The translations under genes were made by a program, and so were the position numbers. Of a DNA stretch of 64,000 bases, positions 35,034 through 43,075 are shown one piece after another. The DNA comes from G963691835 sp963691835 (GTDB lineage Bacteria > Pseudomonadota > Alphaproteobacteria > Thalassobaculales > Thalassobaculaceae): NCBI GenBank assembly GCA_963691835.1, contig OY829383.1, positions 4,030,001 through 4,094,000 on the forward strand. The letters run 5' to 3'. The first letter of the stretch is position 1. The number at the start of each line of letters is the position of its first letter. A model generated the notes under the pieces. It did no database searches. It saw nothing but the letters and a program-made list of their open reading frames with translations, and was not told the DNA's origin.

Positions 35034-35969
35034 ATGGCCGCGTCCGACAAGGTCATCATCACCTGCGCTGTGACTGGCGCCATCCACACGCCGACGATGA
35101 GCCCATATCTGGCGATCACCCCGGACGAGATCGCGGAGCAGTCAATCGCCGCGGCCGAGGCCGGCGCCTCCATCCTCCACCTCCACGCCCGCGATCCGAA
35201 CGACGGCAAGCCCACCCCGGATCCGTCGGTGTTCATGGAGTTCCTGCCAAGGATCAAGCAAGCGACGGACGCGGTCGTCAACATCACCACAGGCGGCGGC
35301 CACGGCATGAGCCTGGATGAGCGGCTCGCCGCCCCGCGCCTTGCCAGCCCGGAGATGACCTCGCTCAACATGGGCTCGATGAACTTTGGCCTGTTCCCGA
35401 TCCTGGATAAGATCAAGGAGTTCAAGCACGACTGGGAACCCCAGATGCTTGAGAACAGTCGGGATTTTATTTTCAGGAATACATTCAAGGACATCGAATA
35501 TATTCTTAAGGACCTAGGTGAAGGGCATGGCGTCCGGTTCGAGTTCGAATGCTACGATGTCGGTCACCTCTACACGCTGGCGCATTTCCTGGAACGCGGG
35601 CTGGTCAAACCACCGCTGTTCGTGCAGACCATCTTCGGCATTCTCGGCGGGATCGGGGCCGACGAAGAGAACCTGATGCACATGCGCCGGATCGCAAACA
35701 AGCTGTTCGGCGACGACTATCAGTGGTCGGTCCTCGCGGCGGGACGGCATCAGATGTCGTTCTGCACCATGGCGGCGATGCTGGGCGGCAATGTCCGGGT
35801 CGGCATGGAGGACAGCCTCTACATCGCCAAGGGCGAGTTGGCGGAGAGCAATGCCGCCCAGGTCGCCAAGATCAAACGGATCGTCGAGGATCTGTCGCTC
35901 GAAGTCGCCACCCCGGCGGAAGCCCGGGAAATGCTGGCCCTTAAGGGTGGCGACAGGGTCAATTTCTAA
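35034..35969 (+). CDS. BKACE family beta-keto acid cleavage enzyme (DUF849)
   Basis: Zn-dependent TIM-barrel enzyme that splits beta-keto acids with acetyl-CoA. The start (D-K-V-I-I-T-C-A-V-T-G-A), the zinc ligands in SILHLHARDPNDGKPTPDPS, N-I-T-T-G-G-G and the C-terminal VLAAGRHQM and GGNVRVGMEDSLY segments are diagnostic. GGGGGAG precedes the ATG. Length 311 aa is normal. The true beta-keto acid is not predictable; relatives act on 3-keto-5-aminohexanoate and dehydrocarnitine. Confidence 0.93.
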   Translation: MAASDKVIITCAVTGAIHTPTMSPYLAITPDEIAEQSIAAAEAGASILHLHARDPNDGKPTPDPSVFMEFLPRIKQATDAVVNITTGGGHGMSLDERLAAPRLASPEMTSLNMGSMNFGLFPILDKIKEFKHDWEPQMLENSRDFIFRNTFKDIEYILKDLGEGHGVRFEFECYDVGHLYTLAHFLERGLVKPPLFVQTIFGILGGIGADEENLMHMRRIANKLFGDDYQWSVLAAGRHQMSFCTMAAMLGGNVRVGMEDSLYIAKGELAESNAAQVAKIKRIVEDLSLEVATPAEAREMLALKGGDRVNF

Positions 35970-35984
35970 CGCGCTTCGACCAGG

Positions 35985-36779
35985 TCAACCGAACGCATAG
36001 ACGTCCATCGCGAGCGTGCCGTAGGTGTGGCTGGTGTGGAGGCGCCGCGCCGTCTCCGGCCCTCCCGCTCCCATGGCGGCATATAGCGGCAACAGGTGTT
36101 CGTCCGTTGGGTGGTTGCGCTCGGCGTTCGGCGCGCGCCGGCGGTAATCCAGCAGCGCTTCCGTGTCGGCCGCCTGGAGGCGGTCGTGCATCCAATCGCC
36201 AAAAGCCACCACCCAGTCTTCCGCGTCTGCATCAATGTTGTCGCGGCGGACTTCGTGGAGGTTGTGCGTAAGGCTGCCAGATCCGATGATCAACACGCCT
36301 TTCAGCCTGAGGTCCGCCAGCGCCTCACCCAGAGCGAGATGAGATGAGGGATCGGCATCCGGGTCGATGCTGAGCTGGATGACGGGAACTTTTGCCTCGG
36401 GATACATCAGCATCAAGGGCACCCACACACCGTGGTCGTAGCCTCGATCCTCGGCAATGGCAGAGTGACCAGTCGCAGCGAGTGTTACGATAACCTCTTT
36501 GGCGACATCCGGTGCACCGGGGGCCGCATATCTCAAGGCATAGTACTCCTCCGGAAATCCCCGGAAATCATGGATGGTTTCCGGATTATCTCCGCCCGTG
36601 ACCTTAAGCGCCGGGCTTTCCCAATGTGCCGACAGGACCAGGATGGCGCGGGGCTGGCCGAGGGTTTCGCCAAGCTCCGACAGGAACCGTCTGGCTGGCC
36701 CCTCTGTCAGTGCGAGCGTCGGTGCGCCGTGAGAAACAAACAGAGCCGGAAAAGCAGTCTGTTCGGGGGTCGCGGTCAT
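35985..36779 (-). CDS. 4,5-DOPA dioxygenase extradiol family protein
   Basis: This LigB-superfamily protein resembles YgiD/DODA, a Zn- or Fe-dependent ring-opening dioxygenase. It contains ALFVSHGAPTLALTEGPARR, VLSAHWESP, DRGYDHGVWVPLMLMYP, GSGSLTHNL and NAERNHPTDEHLLPLY, with the conserved metal-binding His residues. Length 264 aa is normal. It is 90 bases downstream of doxX on the same strand and both lie divergent from a LysR gene, a very common trio. Confidence 0.92.
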   Translation of the reverse strand: MTATPEQTAFPALFVSHGAPTLALTEGPARRFLSELGETLGQPRAILVLSAHWESPALKVTGGDNPETIHDFRGFPEEYYALRYAAPGAPDVAKEVIVTLAATGHSAIAEDRGYDHGVWVPLMLMYPEAKVPVIQLSIDPDADPSSHLALGEALADLRLKGVLIIGSGSLTHNLHEVRRDNIDADAEDWVVAFGDWMHDRLQAADTEALLDYRRRAPNAERNHPTDEHLLPLYAAMGAGGPETARRLHTSHTYGTLAMDVYAFG

Positions 36780-36869
36780 TGGGCTTCTCCTGTCGTGTGT
36801 TGGAAAGGGCAGGCTGGCATGGCAACGCCGGCGCAGAGAGGTTCCGCGCCGGCGTCGGCTTCTTGAGTG

Positions 36870-37316
36870 TTACTCGGCCGGCTGGACGACCGGGTTGGCT
36901 GTTTGGCGGACCTTCGACAGGGCGTAGGCGCCGTCACCGATCAGAACCTGGGCCACCGAGGTCGCAATCAGGTATGCCGGAAACTCCCAGCCACCGCCTG
37001 GGTTGGAGAAGAGCCAGCCGTTCGCACCGTGCGAGAACGCGATGGAGCCGATCAGGACCGGGATCAGAGCCGCGGCGACCAGTCTGGTCTGAAAGCCGGC
37101 GATCAGCAGCAGACCACCGACCACTTCCGCGAAGATCGTGGGGTAGGCCAGCAGTTCTGGAAGACCGAGGCTGCCGAAGAAGGCGGCGGTGCCCGCCGGC
37201 GTGAACACGAAGATCTTCAGCAGGCCGTGGGCGAGATACATCGTGCCCAGGGCGATACGAAGGACGAAGGCTGCATTGTCGGCATTGGCAACGGCATCGA
37301 AACGATTGGTGTTCAT
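36870..37316 (-). CDS. DoxX family membrane protein
   Basis: Small four-helix inner-membrane protein with FVLRIALGTMYLAHGLLKIF, PTIFAEVVGGLLLIAGF and a final helix at YLIATSVAQVLIGDGAYAL, matching DoxX/YphA proteins linked to oxidative or quinone metabolism. GGGAGAAAG stands before ATG 37316. It is the first gene after the LysR-controlled intergenic region and precedes the DODA-type gene. Confidence 0.9.
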   Translation of the reverse strand: MNTNRFDAVANADNAAFVLRIALGTMYLAHGLLKIFVFTPAGTAAFFGSLGLPELLAYPTIFAEVVGGLLLIAGFQTRLVAAALIPVLIGSIAFSHGANGWLFSNPGGGWEFPAYLIATSVAQVLIGDGAYALSKVRQTANPVVQPAE

Positions 37317-37430
37317 GATCTTTCTCCCGTGTGGAGCGTCGAGCCCCAGGTGGTGGCGCCATCAGCGCCGCGTGTCATGACAAAGAGATAAGGATGCTGT
37401 TTCAGATGATAATAAGGTGGATGTGAGATA

Positions 37431-37455
37431 TACTGTCCCGAAAATCGGGATAGTA
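37431..37455. promoter_or_regulatory. Palindromic operator between lysR and doxX
   Basis: TACTGTCCCGA (37431-37441) and TCGGGATAGTA (37445-37455) form an 11-bp inverted repeat around AAA, with one mismatch. It ends three bases before the LysR ATG, in the intergenic region shared with doxX. LysR-type proteins commonly bind such sites and repress their own gene. Confidence 0.7.
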
Positions 37456-37458
37456 AGA

Positions 37459-38373
37459 ATGAACGATCTAGGCCACCTCCGCACATTCCTCGCCGTCGCT
37501 AAGGCAGGCAGTTTCGCTGGCGCCGCTCGGGACCTAAGTCGGTCTACAACCGCGGTCAGCCGCCATTTGCAGGATCTGGAAGCCGAACTCGGCACCCGGC
37601 TTTTCAACCGGACTACAAGGCGGGTCACGTTGACGGAGGCTGGCGAGATCCTGCTGGCCGAGGGGAGCCGGCTGATCGATGACGCAGACGCCCTGGCCGA
37701 TAGGCTGGGTTCTCTTCAAACCGGTGCGCGCGGCCTGTTGCGGGTGACCGCATCCGCTTCGTTCGGGGCCCGGCACCTCATTCCGGCGGTTGCGAACTTT
37801 CGGCGCGCTTATCCGGATGTGACGCTGGACTTATCCGTCACGGACAGACGCGTAGACTTGGTGGAGGAGGGGGTCGATGTCGCGCTCCGGGTTGGCCGCG
37901 TCGACGGCGGATCTCTTCGCGTGCGCCGTCTTGCCACCGCCCGTCTCGTGATTGTGGCTGCACCCCGCCTTCTCGATGGTCTTGATTTCACGCCTACCAC
38001 TCAGACGCTCGACAGACTGCCCTGCCTGATAGACCGCAATCTTTCCACGACCGACCGTTGGCCGCTGGCGGACCCGGGCCAAGGCACGACGCTGGTGCCG
38101 ATCACCGGCCCCATCACCCTGGACGATGCGGAAGCCGTCCGGACATCGGCGGTTGAAGGGCTGGGTCTTGCACTGCTGCCAAGCTTTCTGGTGGGAGACG
38201 ATGTGCGCGCGGGGCGGTTGCGGATCGTTTTTGCCGATGAGGTAACTCTGGAGACGGATCTGTCTGTTCTCTACCCGGAAACCCGGGCACCGGCGGCAAA
38301 GGTGAGGGTCTTTATCGACCACCTCGTTTCCGTCTTTCGAGATCCGCCCTATTGGGACAGGGATCTGTTCTGA
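37459..38373 (+). CDS. LysR family transcriptional regulator
   Basis: The N-terminal winged HTH (D-L-G-H-L-R-T-F-L-A-V, AGSFAGAARDLSRSTTAVSR, HLQDLEAELGTRLFNRTTRR) is followed by a periplasmic-binding-type effector domain. The start at 37459 places a palindromic operator directly upstream; the frame to 37417 would run through it. It is of the CrgA/DsdC-like length (304 aa) and probably controls the divergent doxX-DODA genes. Effector unknown. Confidence 0.92.
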   Translation: MNDLGHLRTFLAVAKAGSFAGAARDLSRSTTAVSRHLQDLEAELGTRLFNRTTRRVTLTEAGEILLAEGSRLIDDADALADRLGSLQTGARGLLRVTASASFGARHLIPAVANFRRAYPDVTLDLSVTDRRVDLVEEGVDVALRVGRVDGGSLRVRRLATARLVIVAAPRLLDGLDFTPTTQTLDRLPCLIDRNLSTTDRWPLADPGQGTTLVPITGPITLDDAEAVRTSAVEGLGLALLPSFLVGDDVRAGRLRIVFADEVTLETDLSVLYPETRAPAAKVRVFIDHLVSVFRDPPYWDRDLF

Positions 38374-38456
38374 TCCTCCGCCTGAAACGTGTTGAGTGAT
38401 TATGGGTTTGCTCGAATTCGCTGCCCGCCGGGCGGACACGCTCCTATAGTTGGCTC

Positions 38457-40214
38457 ATGGAACGGAAACTCGCCGCCATCCTCGCCGCCGACATGGTGGG
38501 CTACAGCGCCCGCATGGGAGCCGATGAAGTCGGCACGCTGAGGCGGTTGCAGTTGGCCCGGATCCAAGTGGTTGAACCCGAGATCGCCGCGCATAACGGG
38601 CGCCTTTTCAAGGTCATGGGTGATGGGTTTCTGGCGGAGTTTCCAAGTGCCATTGACGCTTTGAGTTGTTCCGGCGGCATCCAGCGGGCCCAGAGGCGCG
38701 CCAACGCCGACCGCTCCGAGGTTGAGCGGGTCGATTTCCGCATTGGCCTGAACTTCGGCGACGTGCTCGTCGAGGAAGGTGATGTCTACGGGGATACCGT
38801 GAACATCGCCGCCCGGCTGGAGACGTTAGCTCCCGAAGGCGGGATCGTCGTGCCCGAGGACATGCGCAACCATCTGCAAGGCAAGTCGGCAACCGTCTTT
38901 GAGTACATGGGTCCCCAACGCCTCAGAAACGTTCCGGATCCGGTTGTCGCCTTTCGCGTCGCCACGGACGTGGAGGAGGGGGCGCTATCCAGTGAAACCG
39001 CCGCTCTCGGCACGGCGCTGAACCGTCAGCCGGTTCTGGCGATCCTCCCGTTCGACAACAGAAGTGGTGCGTCTGACGACATGCATCTCGCGGATGGGAT
39101 CACGGAGGATCTCATAACAACCTTGTCCCAGATCGGCCATCTGACCGTGATCTCGCGAAACTCGGCCTTCACCTATCGGGGCCGAGAGGTTTCGGCGCGG
39201 CAGGTCGGCCGGGATCTGAATGCGGACTACATGTTGAGCGGCAGTGTACGTCAGTCTGGAGACAAGTTGAGGATCACCGCGCAACTGGTTGATACAACGA
39301 CAGAAGCACTTGTTTGGTCTGAACGGGTGGACCGGGGTATGGAGGACATCTTCGCGGTTCAGGACGACATCACGTTGACCATCGCAAACTCGCTCCAGGT
39401 GGAGCTCGCGGAAGGGGAACAGGCGAAACTCCGCTACACCACCACCGATAATGTGGAAGCCTGGATCGCCTTCACCCGGGGGGTCAGTCATTTCAGAACC
39501 GTAAGCGCCGATACCTATCGCCAGGCCCGCGCGGCGTTTGAGCAAGCCTTGTCACACGACCAAAACGCCGCGCAAATCCACGCGATGCTGGCGTACACCC
39601 ATGCGATCGAAGGGCGGTTCTTCTGGACTGAGGATCGAGAGCGGACGCTGGATCTCGCGAAAAGTCACGCGGACAAGGCTCTGGCACTCGACGCGGATTG
39701 CAGTGATGCCTACGCGGCTCTGGGCTACTGGCATATGTGCTACCAGCGCCTTGATGAGTCCTGTGACGCCTACGGCCGCGCGGTCTCACTTGCGCCAGAC
39801 CATGCCGACATTCGCGCGCTCTATGCCCTGGCGCTGACATTCGCGGAACGGGCGGATGAAGCGGTCCGGGAGGCTCAGATCGCCATCCGTCTCAATCCTC
39901 TGGATCCCGGCTGGTACCAGGGCGTCTTGGGCCATGCGTATCGCTATGCGGGACGGGTCGACGATGCGATTGCCGTTCTGACCGACTACAACTGGAGAAG
40001 CCCAGGTTTCGGCTTGGTGGATCTCGTTCTGGCACACGCTGACGAAGAAAGGATGGACCTCGCCAAAGTACGAGCGCGGGAGTTGCTTGCGGCTCGGCCG
40101 GGTTTCACCATCGAGAACTGGAGCCTGACCCAGAATGTGAAACTGACGGCACGGCTGGAGCGGGATCGCCGGTCACTTGAAGAGGCAGGGTTGCCGATCG
40201 GCGAGGCTTCGTGA
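38457..40214 (+). CDS. Adenylate/guanylate cyclase with TPR repeats
   Basis: Class III nucleotide cyclase domain at residues 1-165: KLAAILAADMVGYSARMGAD carries the metal-binding Asp, FKVMGDGFLAEF the second Asp region and GDTVNIAARLE the Asn/Arg transition-state residues. Residues about 190-320 resemble the TolB-like/FlgO fold (AILPFDNRSG, ADGITEDLITTLSQ) and the C-terminal part holds several TPRs. It is a soluble protein, 585 aa, of a type frequent in Rhizobiales and Rhodospirillales. Input signal unknown. Confidence 0.9.
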   Translation: MERKLAAILAADMVGYSARMGADEVGTLRRLQLARIQVVEPEIAAHNGRLFKVMGDGFLAEFPSAIDALSCSGGIQRAQRRANADRSEVERVDFRIGLNFGDVLVEEGDVYGDTVNIAARLETLAPEGGIVVPEDMRNHLQGKSATVFEYMGPQRLRNVPDPVVAFRVATDVEEGALSSETAALGTALNRQPVLAILPFDNRSGASDDMHLADGITEDLITTLSQIGHLTVISRNSAFTYRGREVSARQVGRDLNADYMLSGSVRQSGDKLRITAQLVDTTTEALVWSERVDRGMEDIFAVQDDITLTIANSLQVELAEGEQAKLRYTTTDNVEAWIAFTRGVSHFRTVSADTYRQARAAFEQALSHDQNAAQIHAMLAYTHAIEGRFFWTEDRERTLDLAKSHADKALALDADCSDAYAALGYWHMCYQRLDESCDAYGRAVSLAPDHADIRALYALALTFAERADEAVREAQIAIRLNPLDPGWYQGVLGHAYRYAGRVDDAIAVLTDYNWRSPGFGLVDLVLAHADEERMDLAKVRARELLAARPGFTIENWSLTQNVKLTARLERDRRSLEEAGLPIGEAS

Positions 40215-40239
40215 CGCCCATGCATTGAGGAGACTTGAT

Positions 40240-40572
40240 ATGAGTGACAGTGATTTGAACGGGCCCATCCTGCGGCTTTTCGAAGTCGTAACGAAGCCAG
40301 GCTGCGCCGAGCCATTGCTCAAGAGCTTCGCAACCACATCCGCCGACGTGGTGAGAAACGAGCCGGGCAATGTCGGCTACTTTTTCGGCAGTGTTGTGGA
40401 AAGCCGCGACGACGGCGTGATATTCGCGTCGGTTTGGGAAAACCTCCGGGCGGTCAAGGACCGGTTCGGTAACGACTGGCAGACGTCGTATCTGCCCGAA
40501 GGGTATGAGGCCATGATCGAACGCTGTTCCGTTCGGCACATGGACCTGAGTGGCGGCTGGCACGTGAAGTGA
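40240..40572 (+). CDS. Antibiotic biosynthesis monooxygenase-like protein
   Basis: A 110-residue dimeric alpha/beta-barrel candidate of the ABM family: LRLFEVVTKPGCAEPLLKSF, NEPGNVGYFFGS, ESRDDGVIFASVWENLRAVK. GAGGAG precedes ATG 40240. Function is likely quinone or small-molecule oxidation, or heme handling; this cannot be told from sequence. It is 25 bases after the cyclase gene and is the last clear host gene before the AT-rich junction. Confidence 0.82.
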   Translation: MSDSDLNGPILRLFEVVTKPGCAEPLLKSFATTSADVVRNEPGNVGYFFGSVVESRDDGVIFASVWENLRAVKDRFGNDWQTSYLPEGYEAMIERCSVRHMDLSGGWHVK

Positions 40573-40890
40573 GGGAACCGTCTGCTAGATGGTGTGAGAC
40601 ATCAAAAGTCTCGAAGTTCCAATATGATATCTGATTTCTCATAATATATATTATGCGATCTATGAAATTGAAACATTATTACCATCTAACGATAACAACG
40701 ATCTAGGCATATATATCTCGCCTCCTCTCTCAAGAATGCCTCTCAACCGGAGGGTCCAGATCTTGAGTCAAGGAGAAATATCGGGGTCAAATAACTTTAA
40801 ATGCAGTTATCCACATTTGGAGAATTCATCTTGTTCGGCGGACCTGACCAAGAGGCTTGCCGGAAATCCTCACTATAGGGAGGCCAGACA
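40573..40890. other. AT-rich junction between host genes and phage region
   Basis: This gene-free stretch is much richer in A and T than either side, mainly at 40620-40720. It holds a 16-bp perfect palindrome CATAATATATATTATG (40640-40655), a hairpin GAGAC/GTCTC (40596-40612) nested in GGAAC/GTTCC (40574-40620), and an inverted pair TAGATGGT (40586-40593) and ACCATCTA (40681-40688). No tRNA or integrase lies here. It is the likely left border of the inserted element, but no direct repeat proves attL. Confidence 0.5.
40869..40883 (+). promoter_or_regulatory. T7-promoter-core-like sequence before the ASCH gene
   Basis: CTCACTATAGGGAG is identical to the -9 to +5 part of class III T7 promoters, but the upstream specificity loop region does not match. 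The GGGAGG also serves as the ribosome-binding site of the gene starting at 40891, so part of the match could be due to that. No second copy was found by eye in the phage region. Confidence 0.3.
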
Positions 40891-41289
40891 ATGCCAGCAC
40901 TGAACTTCAAGCAGGAGTTCGCCGAGAAGATCGCGGACGGCAGTAAGACACAGACCGTTCGTAAGCCTCGCAAGGATGGTCGGCCGCATGCCAAGCCTGG
41001 TGACAAGATCAACCTCTACACGGGCATGCGAACGAAGGAGTGCCGATTGCTATGCGAGGCCCGCGTCACATCAGTCCGGCCAGTGACGTTGGACGGGACA
41101 AGCATGACCCTTGGTGGTCGCGAGATGCGCCAGGGCGAGGGCAATCAATACTTCGACCCTGAAACCTTTGATAACGACTTTGCCAGAGCGGACGGGTTCG
41201 ACGAATACATGGATATGGCGGCGTGGTTTGACGAAAGGTACGGGCTTCCGTTCAAAGGCGTCGTGATCCAATGGGATTTTATCAGGTAA
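40891..41289 (+). CDS. ASCH-domain-like phage protein
   Basis: The 132-residue protein starts L-N-F-K-Q-E-F-A-E-K-I-A-D-G-S-K-T-Q-T-V-R and continues with GDKINLYTGMRTKECRLL, the pattern of ASCH-like (RNA-binding, PUA-related) proteins often carried by phages. AGGGAGG lies 7 bases before the ATG. It may bind RNA or act on modified nucleosides (inference). It is the first plus-strand gene after the AT-rich junction and is followed by the 199-nt structured element. Confidence 0.7.
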   Translation: MPALNFKQEFAEKIADGSKTQTVRKPRKDGRPHAKPGDKINLYTGMRTKECRLLCEARVTSVRPVTLDGTSMTLGGREMRQGEGNQYFDPETFDNDFARADGFDEYMDMAAWFDERYGLPFKGVVIQWDFIR

Positions 41290-41311
41290 CCGGCTGACGG
41301 ACGGCGACACC

Positions 41312-41510
41312 ATCGACTTAGCGGTGCGGCGGCGTGGAAGGCAGACACGCAGGACGACGGTCTAGGAGTGCATGAGTCCGGGATATGGACGCACTTCCCG
41401 AAAGATCGTCAGTGGCCCTGAGGGGCGCTGATGGTTGGGACATGAAACTGGCGGTTCGAATCCGCTCTTGCCTCGCCGGAGTAGCGCCCGGCCCGCACCG
41501 CTAAGTCGAT
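41312..41510 (+). ncRNA. 199-nt structured element with long closing stem and tRNA-like arm
   Basis: ATCGACTTAGCGGTGCGG (41312-41329) pairs perfectly with 41493-41510. Inside, CGGCG/CGCCG (41330-41334 with 41474-41478) stacks on AGGCA/TGCCT (41339-41343 with 41469-41473). Further stems are GACGA/TCGTC (41353-41357, 41406-41410), GGAGTGC with GCACTTCC (one bulge), GTCC/GGAC, and a hairpin at 41411-41429. GGCGG-TTCGAAT-CCGCT (41450-41466) is a canonical T-arm, placed exactly as in tRNA beside the acceptor-like strand. There is no D-arm, anticodon arm or encoded CCA. Orientation plus is inferred from flanking genes. Confidence 0.6.
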
Positions 41511-41532
41511 CGATCAACAAGGGGGAGCATCA

Positions 41533-42078
41533 ATGCCCAGCTATCAAACCGCGCACGTGATCGAAGCGTGCAAGCAGCGGCTTGAGCAAATCGACGAACA
41601 CCGAGCGGCGCTGAAGGCCGAGATTGACGCGTTGCCGTGGTGGCGCCGGCTGTTCGCCGACACCGGAAGTTTCGCGGGCTATCGCATCGCCGGTTGGTGG
41701 GATGAAGGCTGTTGTCATCAGCTTTTGGCCGCAGCGCGAGCGATCGACACAGATCGTATCGACCTGACGCTTGAGGAAGTCGACGCAGTCGCACAACGGC
41801 TTGAGGCTGTCGCCCACGACCTGGACGTCTCGCCGGAGATTGTGGGGCGGATGGAGGCATTCTTGGATCAAGAGAGAACGGAGGGCCCCATGACCAAGAC
41901 CAGTGAACTAGCCGCCGATATGGCGGACGAAATCGACCACGGCGCGCGGTGCGAGATTTCGCATTTGAAAGACCGCCTTGCGGCAGTTGAGCGCGAGAAC
42001 GCGGTGCTGCGGCGGGTAAATGACAATCTGCACAGAACACTCATCCGCCAATTCAAATGGCGCGGGGGTGAATCATGA
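41533..42078 (+). CDS. Hypothetical phage protein with C-terminal coiled coil
   Basis: The 181-residue protein has no family I recognise. Its N-terminus is helical and contains ALPWWRRLFADTGSFAGYRI; residues about 130-175 form a coiled coil (CEISHLKDRLAAVERENAVL). GGGGG precedes the ATG, only 10 bases after the closing stem of the 199-nt element, so that structure could act as its leader. Its stop overlaps the next gene's start (ATGA). Confidence 0.65.
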   Translation: MPSYQTAHVIEACKQRLEQIDEHRAALKAEIDALPWWRRLFADTGSFAGYRIAGWWDEGCCHQLLAAARAIDTDRIDLTLEEVDAVAQRLEAVAHDLDVSPEIVGRMEAFLDQERTEGPMTKTSELAADMADEIDHGARCEISHLKDRLAAVERENAVLRRVNDNLHRTLIRQFKWRGGES

Positions 42079-42374
42079 CCCGCGCCCCTGCCCTAGCGGC
42101 CGCCCTCGCCTGCATCCTCGCGACGCCGGCGGCCGCACAGCCGGAACAATGCGCCGATCGAGAGGCGCTTGTGGAGCACCTCAAGGCCAAGTTCGGGGAA
42201 CACCGGACAAGCCTCATGCTGGACAACCGCGGACGAATGATTGAACTGTTCCGCAACCCCAAGACCGGCTCTTGGACCCTGCTCATGACGCCCCCAGGCA
42301 TGCCGTCGTGCTTGGTCCTGGCGGGGGAGCACTATGCGGGGGACCGCGAGGAACCCGAAGGCGAAAGCTCGTAA
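42075..42374 (+). CDS. Small exported phage protein
   Basis: The 99-residue protein starts with a signal peptide (MTRAPALAAALACILATPAA with a likely cleavage after A-A-A-Q). The mature part, C-A-D-R-E-A-L-V-E-H-L and GRMIELFRNPKTGSWTLLMT, holds two cysteines and a short beta-rich core; this pattern is seen in small hypothetical secreted proteins of alphaproteobacteria. It overlaps the upstream gene by four bases. Periplasmic location is inferred; function unknown, possibly a lysogenic-conversion gene. Confidence 0.65.
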   Translation: MTRAPALAAALACILATPAAAQPEQCADREALVEHLKAKFGEHRTSLMLDNRGRMIELFRNPKTGSWTLLMTPPGMPSCLVLAGEHYAGDREEPEGESS

Positions 42375-42442
42375 TTCCCTCTTGATGCAAAATGCATTAC
42401 ATCGTACTATCATGCTCGCTAGATAATGCGAAACGCGAGGCG

Positions 42443-43075
42443 ATGGTGAAGACGTTAGATGTAATGCGGCGACGCGCCAAGCGGTTTACACGCCGCGGAT
42501 TTCTTATCGGTGCGGCCGCTGGATACCTCGCGACGGAAAGCATCTCGCAATTCGTCGTCGATCCGTTGCTTGAAGATGATTCCTCGATTCCTGATGCATT
42601 CCGCAGAAAACGGGTTATCTACGAGCCGCAGCGCATGGAACGCTTAGACGCAATCGCCACCGCGCCGATGCGCGAAGCCCTCGAGGCGTGGCGGATGCAG
42701 TCGGTCGGCCTGTCTGACGCCGCACTGACCCGAGCGACCTTCACATCCATATCGGCCGACGGTGTGCGCCGGCAAATCGACTGGCAGACGCCTCGCGCGG
42801 GCTGGATCTTGTTTGAAGCGCACGTAGCGCCTGGCACGTTGATGATTGAGCAGCCGGACCCGGAACTAGGCGCATCGGCTGAAGAGCGGTTGACCAGGGC
42901 CGCTATGACGGGCGAACCGCGGCTTGACCTGGTGCATTACGAGCCCGTCGGCCGCGCACCCATCCTATACTATGGTCTCGCCCTGCCCTATGCGGACGGC
43001 CGAGTGATTTCCATCACTACTCCGGCCGATCAAGAAAGCGACGCGCTTGTGCCTTCGCCGCCTCTTGCGACGTAA
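42443..43075 (+). CDS. Hypothetical protein with twin-arginine-like N-terminus
   Basis: The N-terminus has R-R-R-A-K-R-F-T-R-R-G-F-L-I-G followed by a short hydrophobic stretch, which looks like a Tat signal or a signal anchor. The C-terminal half (LTRAAMTGEPRLDLVHYEPV, GLALPYADGRVISITTP) weakly resembles a PAS-type sensory fold. Start is uncertain: 42443 with GAGG upstream, or 42392, or 42464. The 3' end overlaps the convergent gene at 43017 by 59 bases. Confidence 0.6.
   Translation: MVKTLDVMRRRAKRFTRRGFLIGAAAGYLATESISQFVVDPLLEDDSSIPDAFRRKRVIYEPQRMERLDAIATAPMREALEAWRMQSVGLSDAALTRATFTSISADGVRRQIDWQTPRAGWILFEAHVAPGTLMIEQPDPELGASAEERLTRAAMTGEPRLDLVHYEPVGRAPILYYGLALPYADGRVISITTPADQESDALVPSPPLAT

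Noticed and set aside
41339..41476. A functional tRNA gene around the GGTTCGAATCC sequence
   Set aside because: Only acceptor-like and T-arm parts are present; no D-arm, anticodon arm or CCA can be drawn and the insert between them is far too long.
41312..41510. A MITE or small transposon with 18-bp terminal inverted repeats
   Set aside because: No target-site duplication flanks the repeats and the inner sequence has its own consistent stems, so a structured RNA fits better, though this is not excluded.
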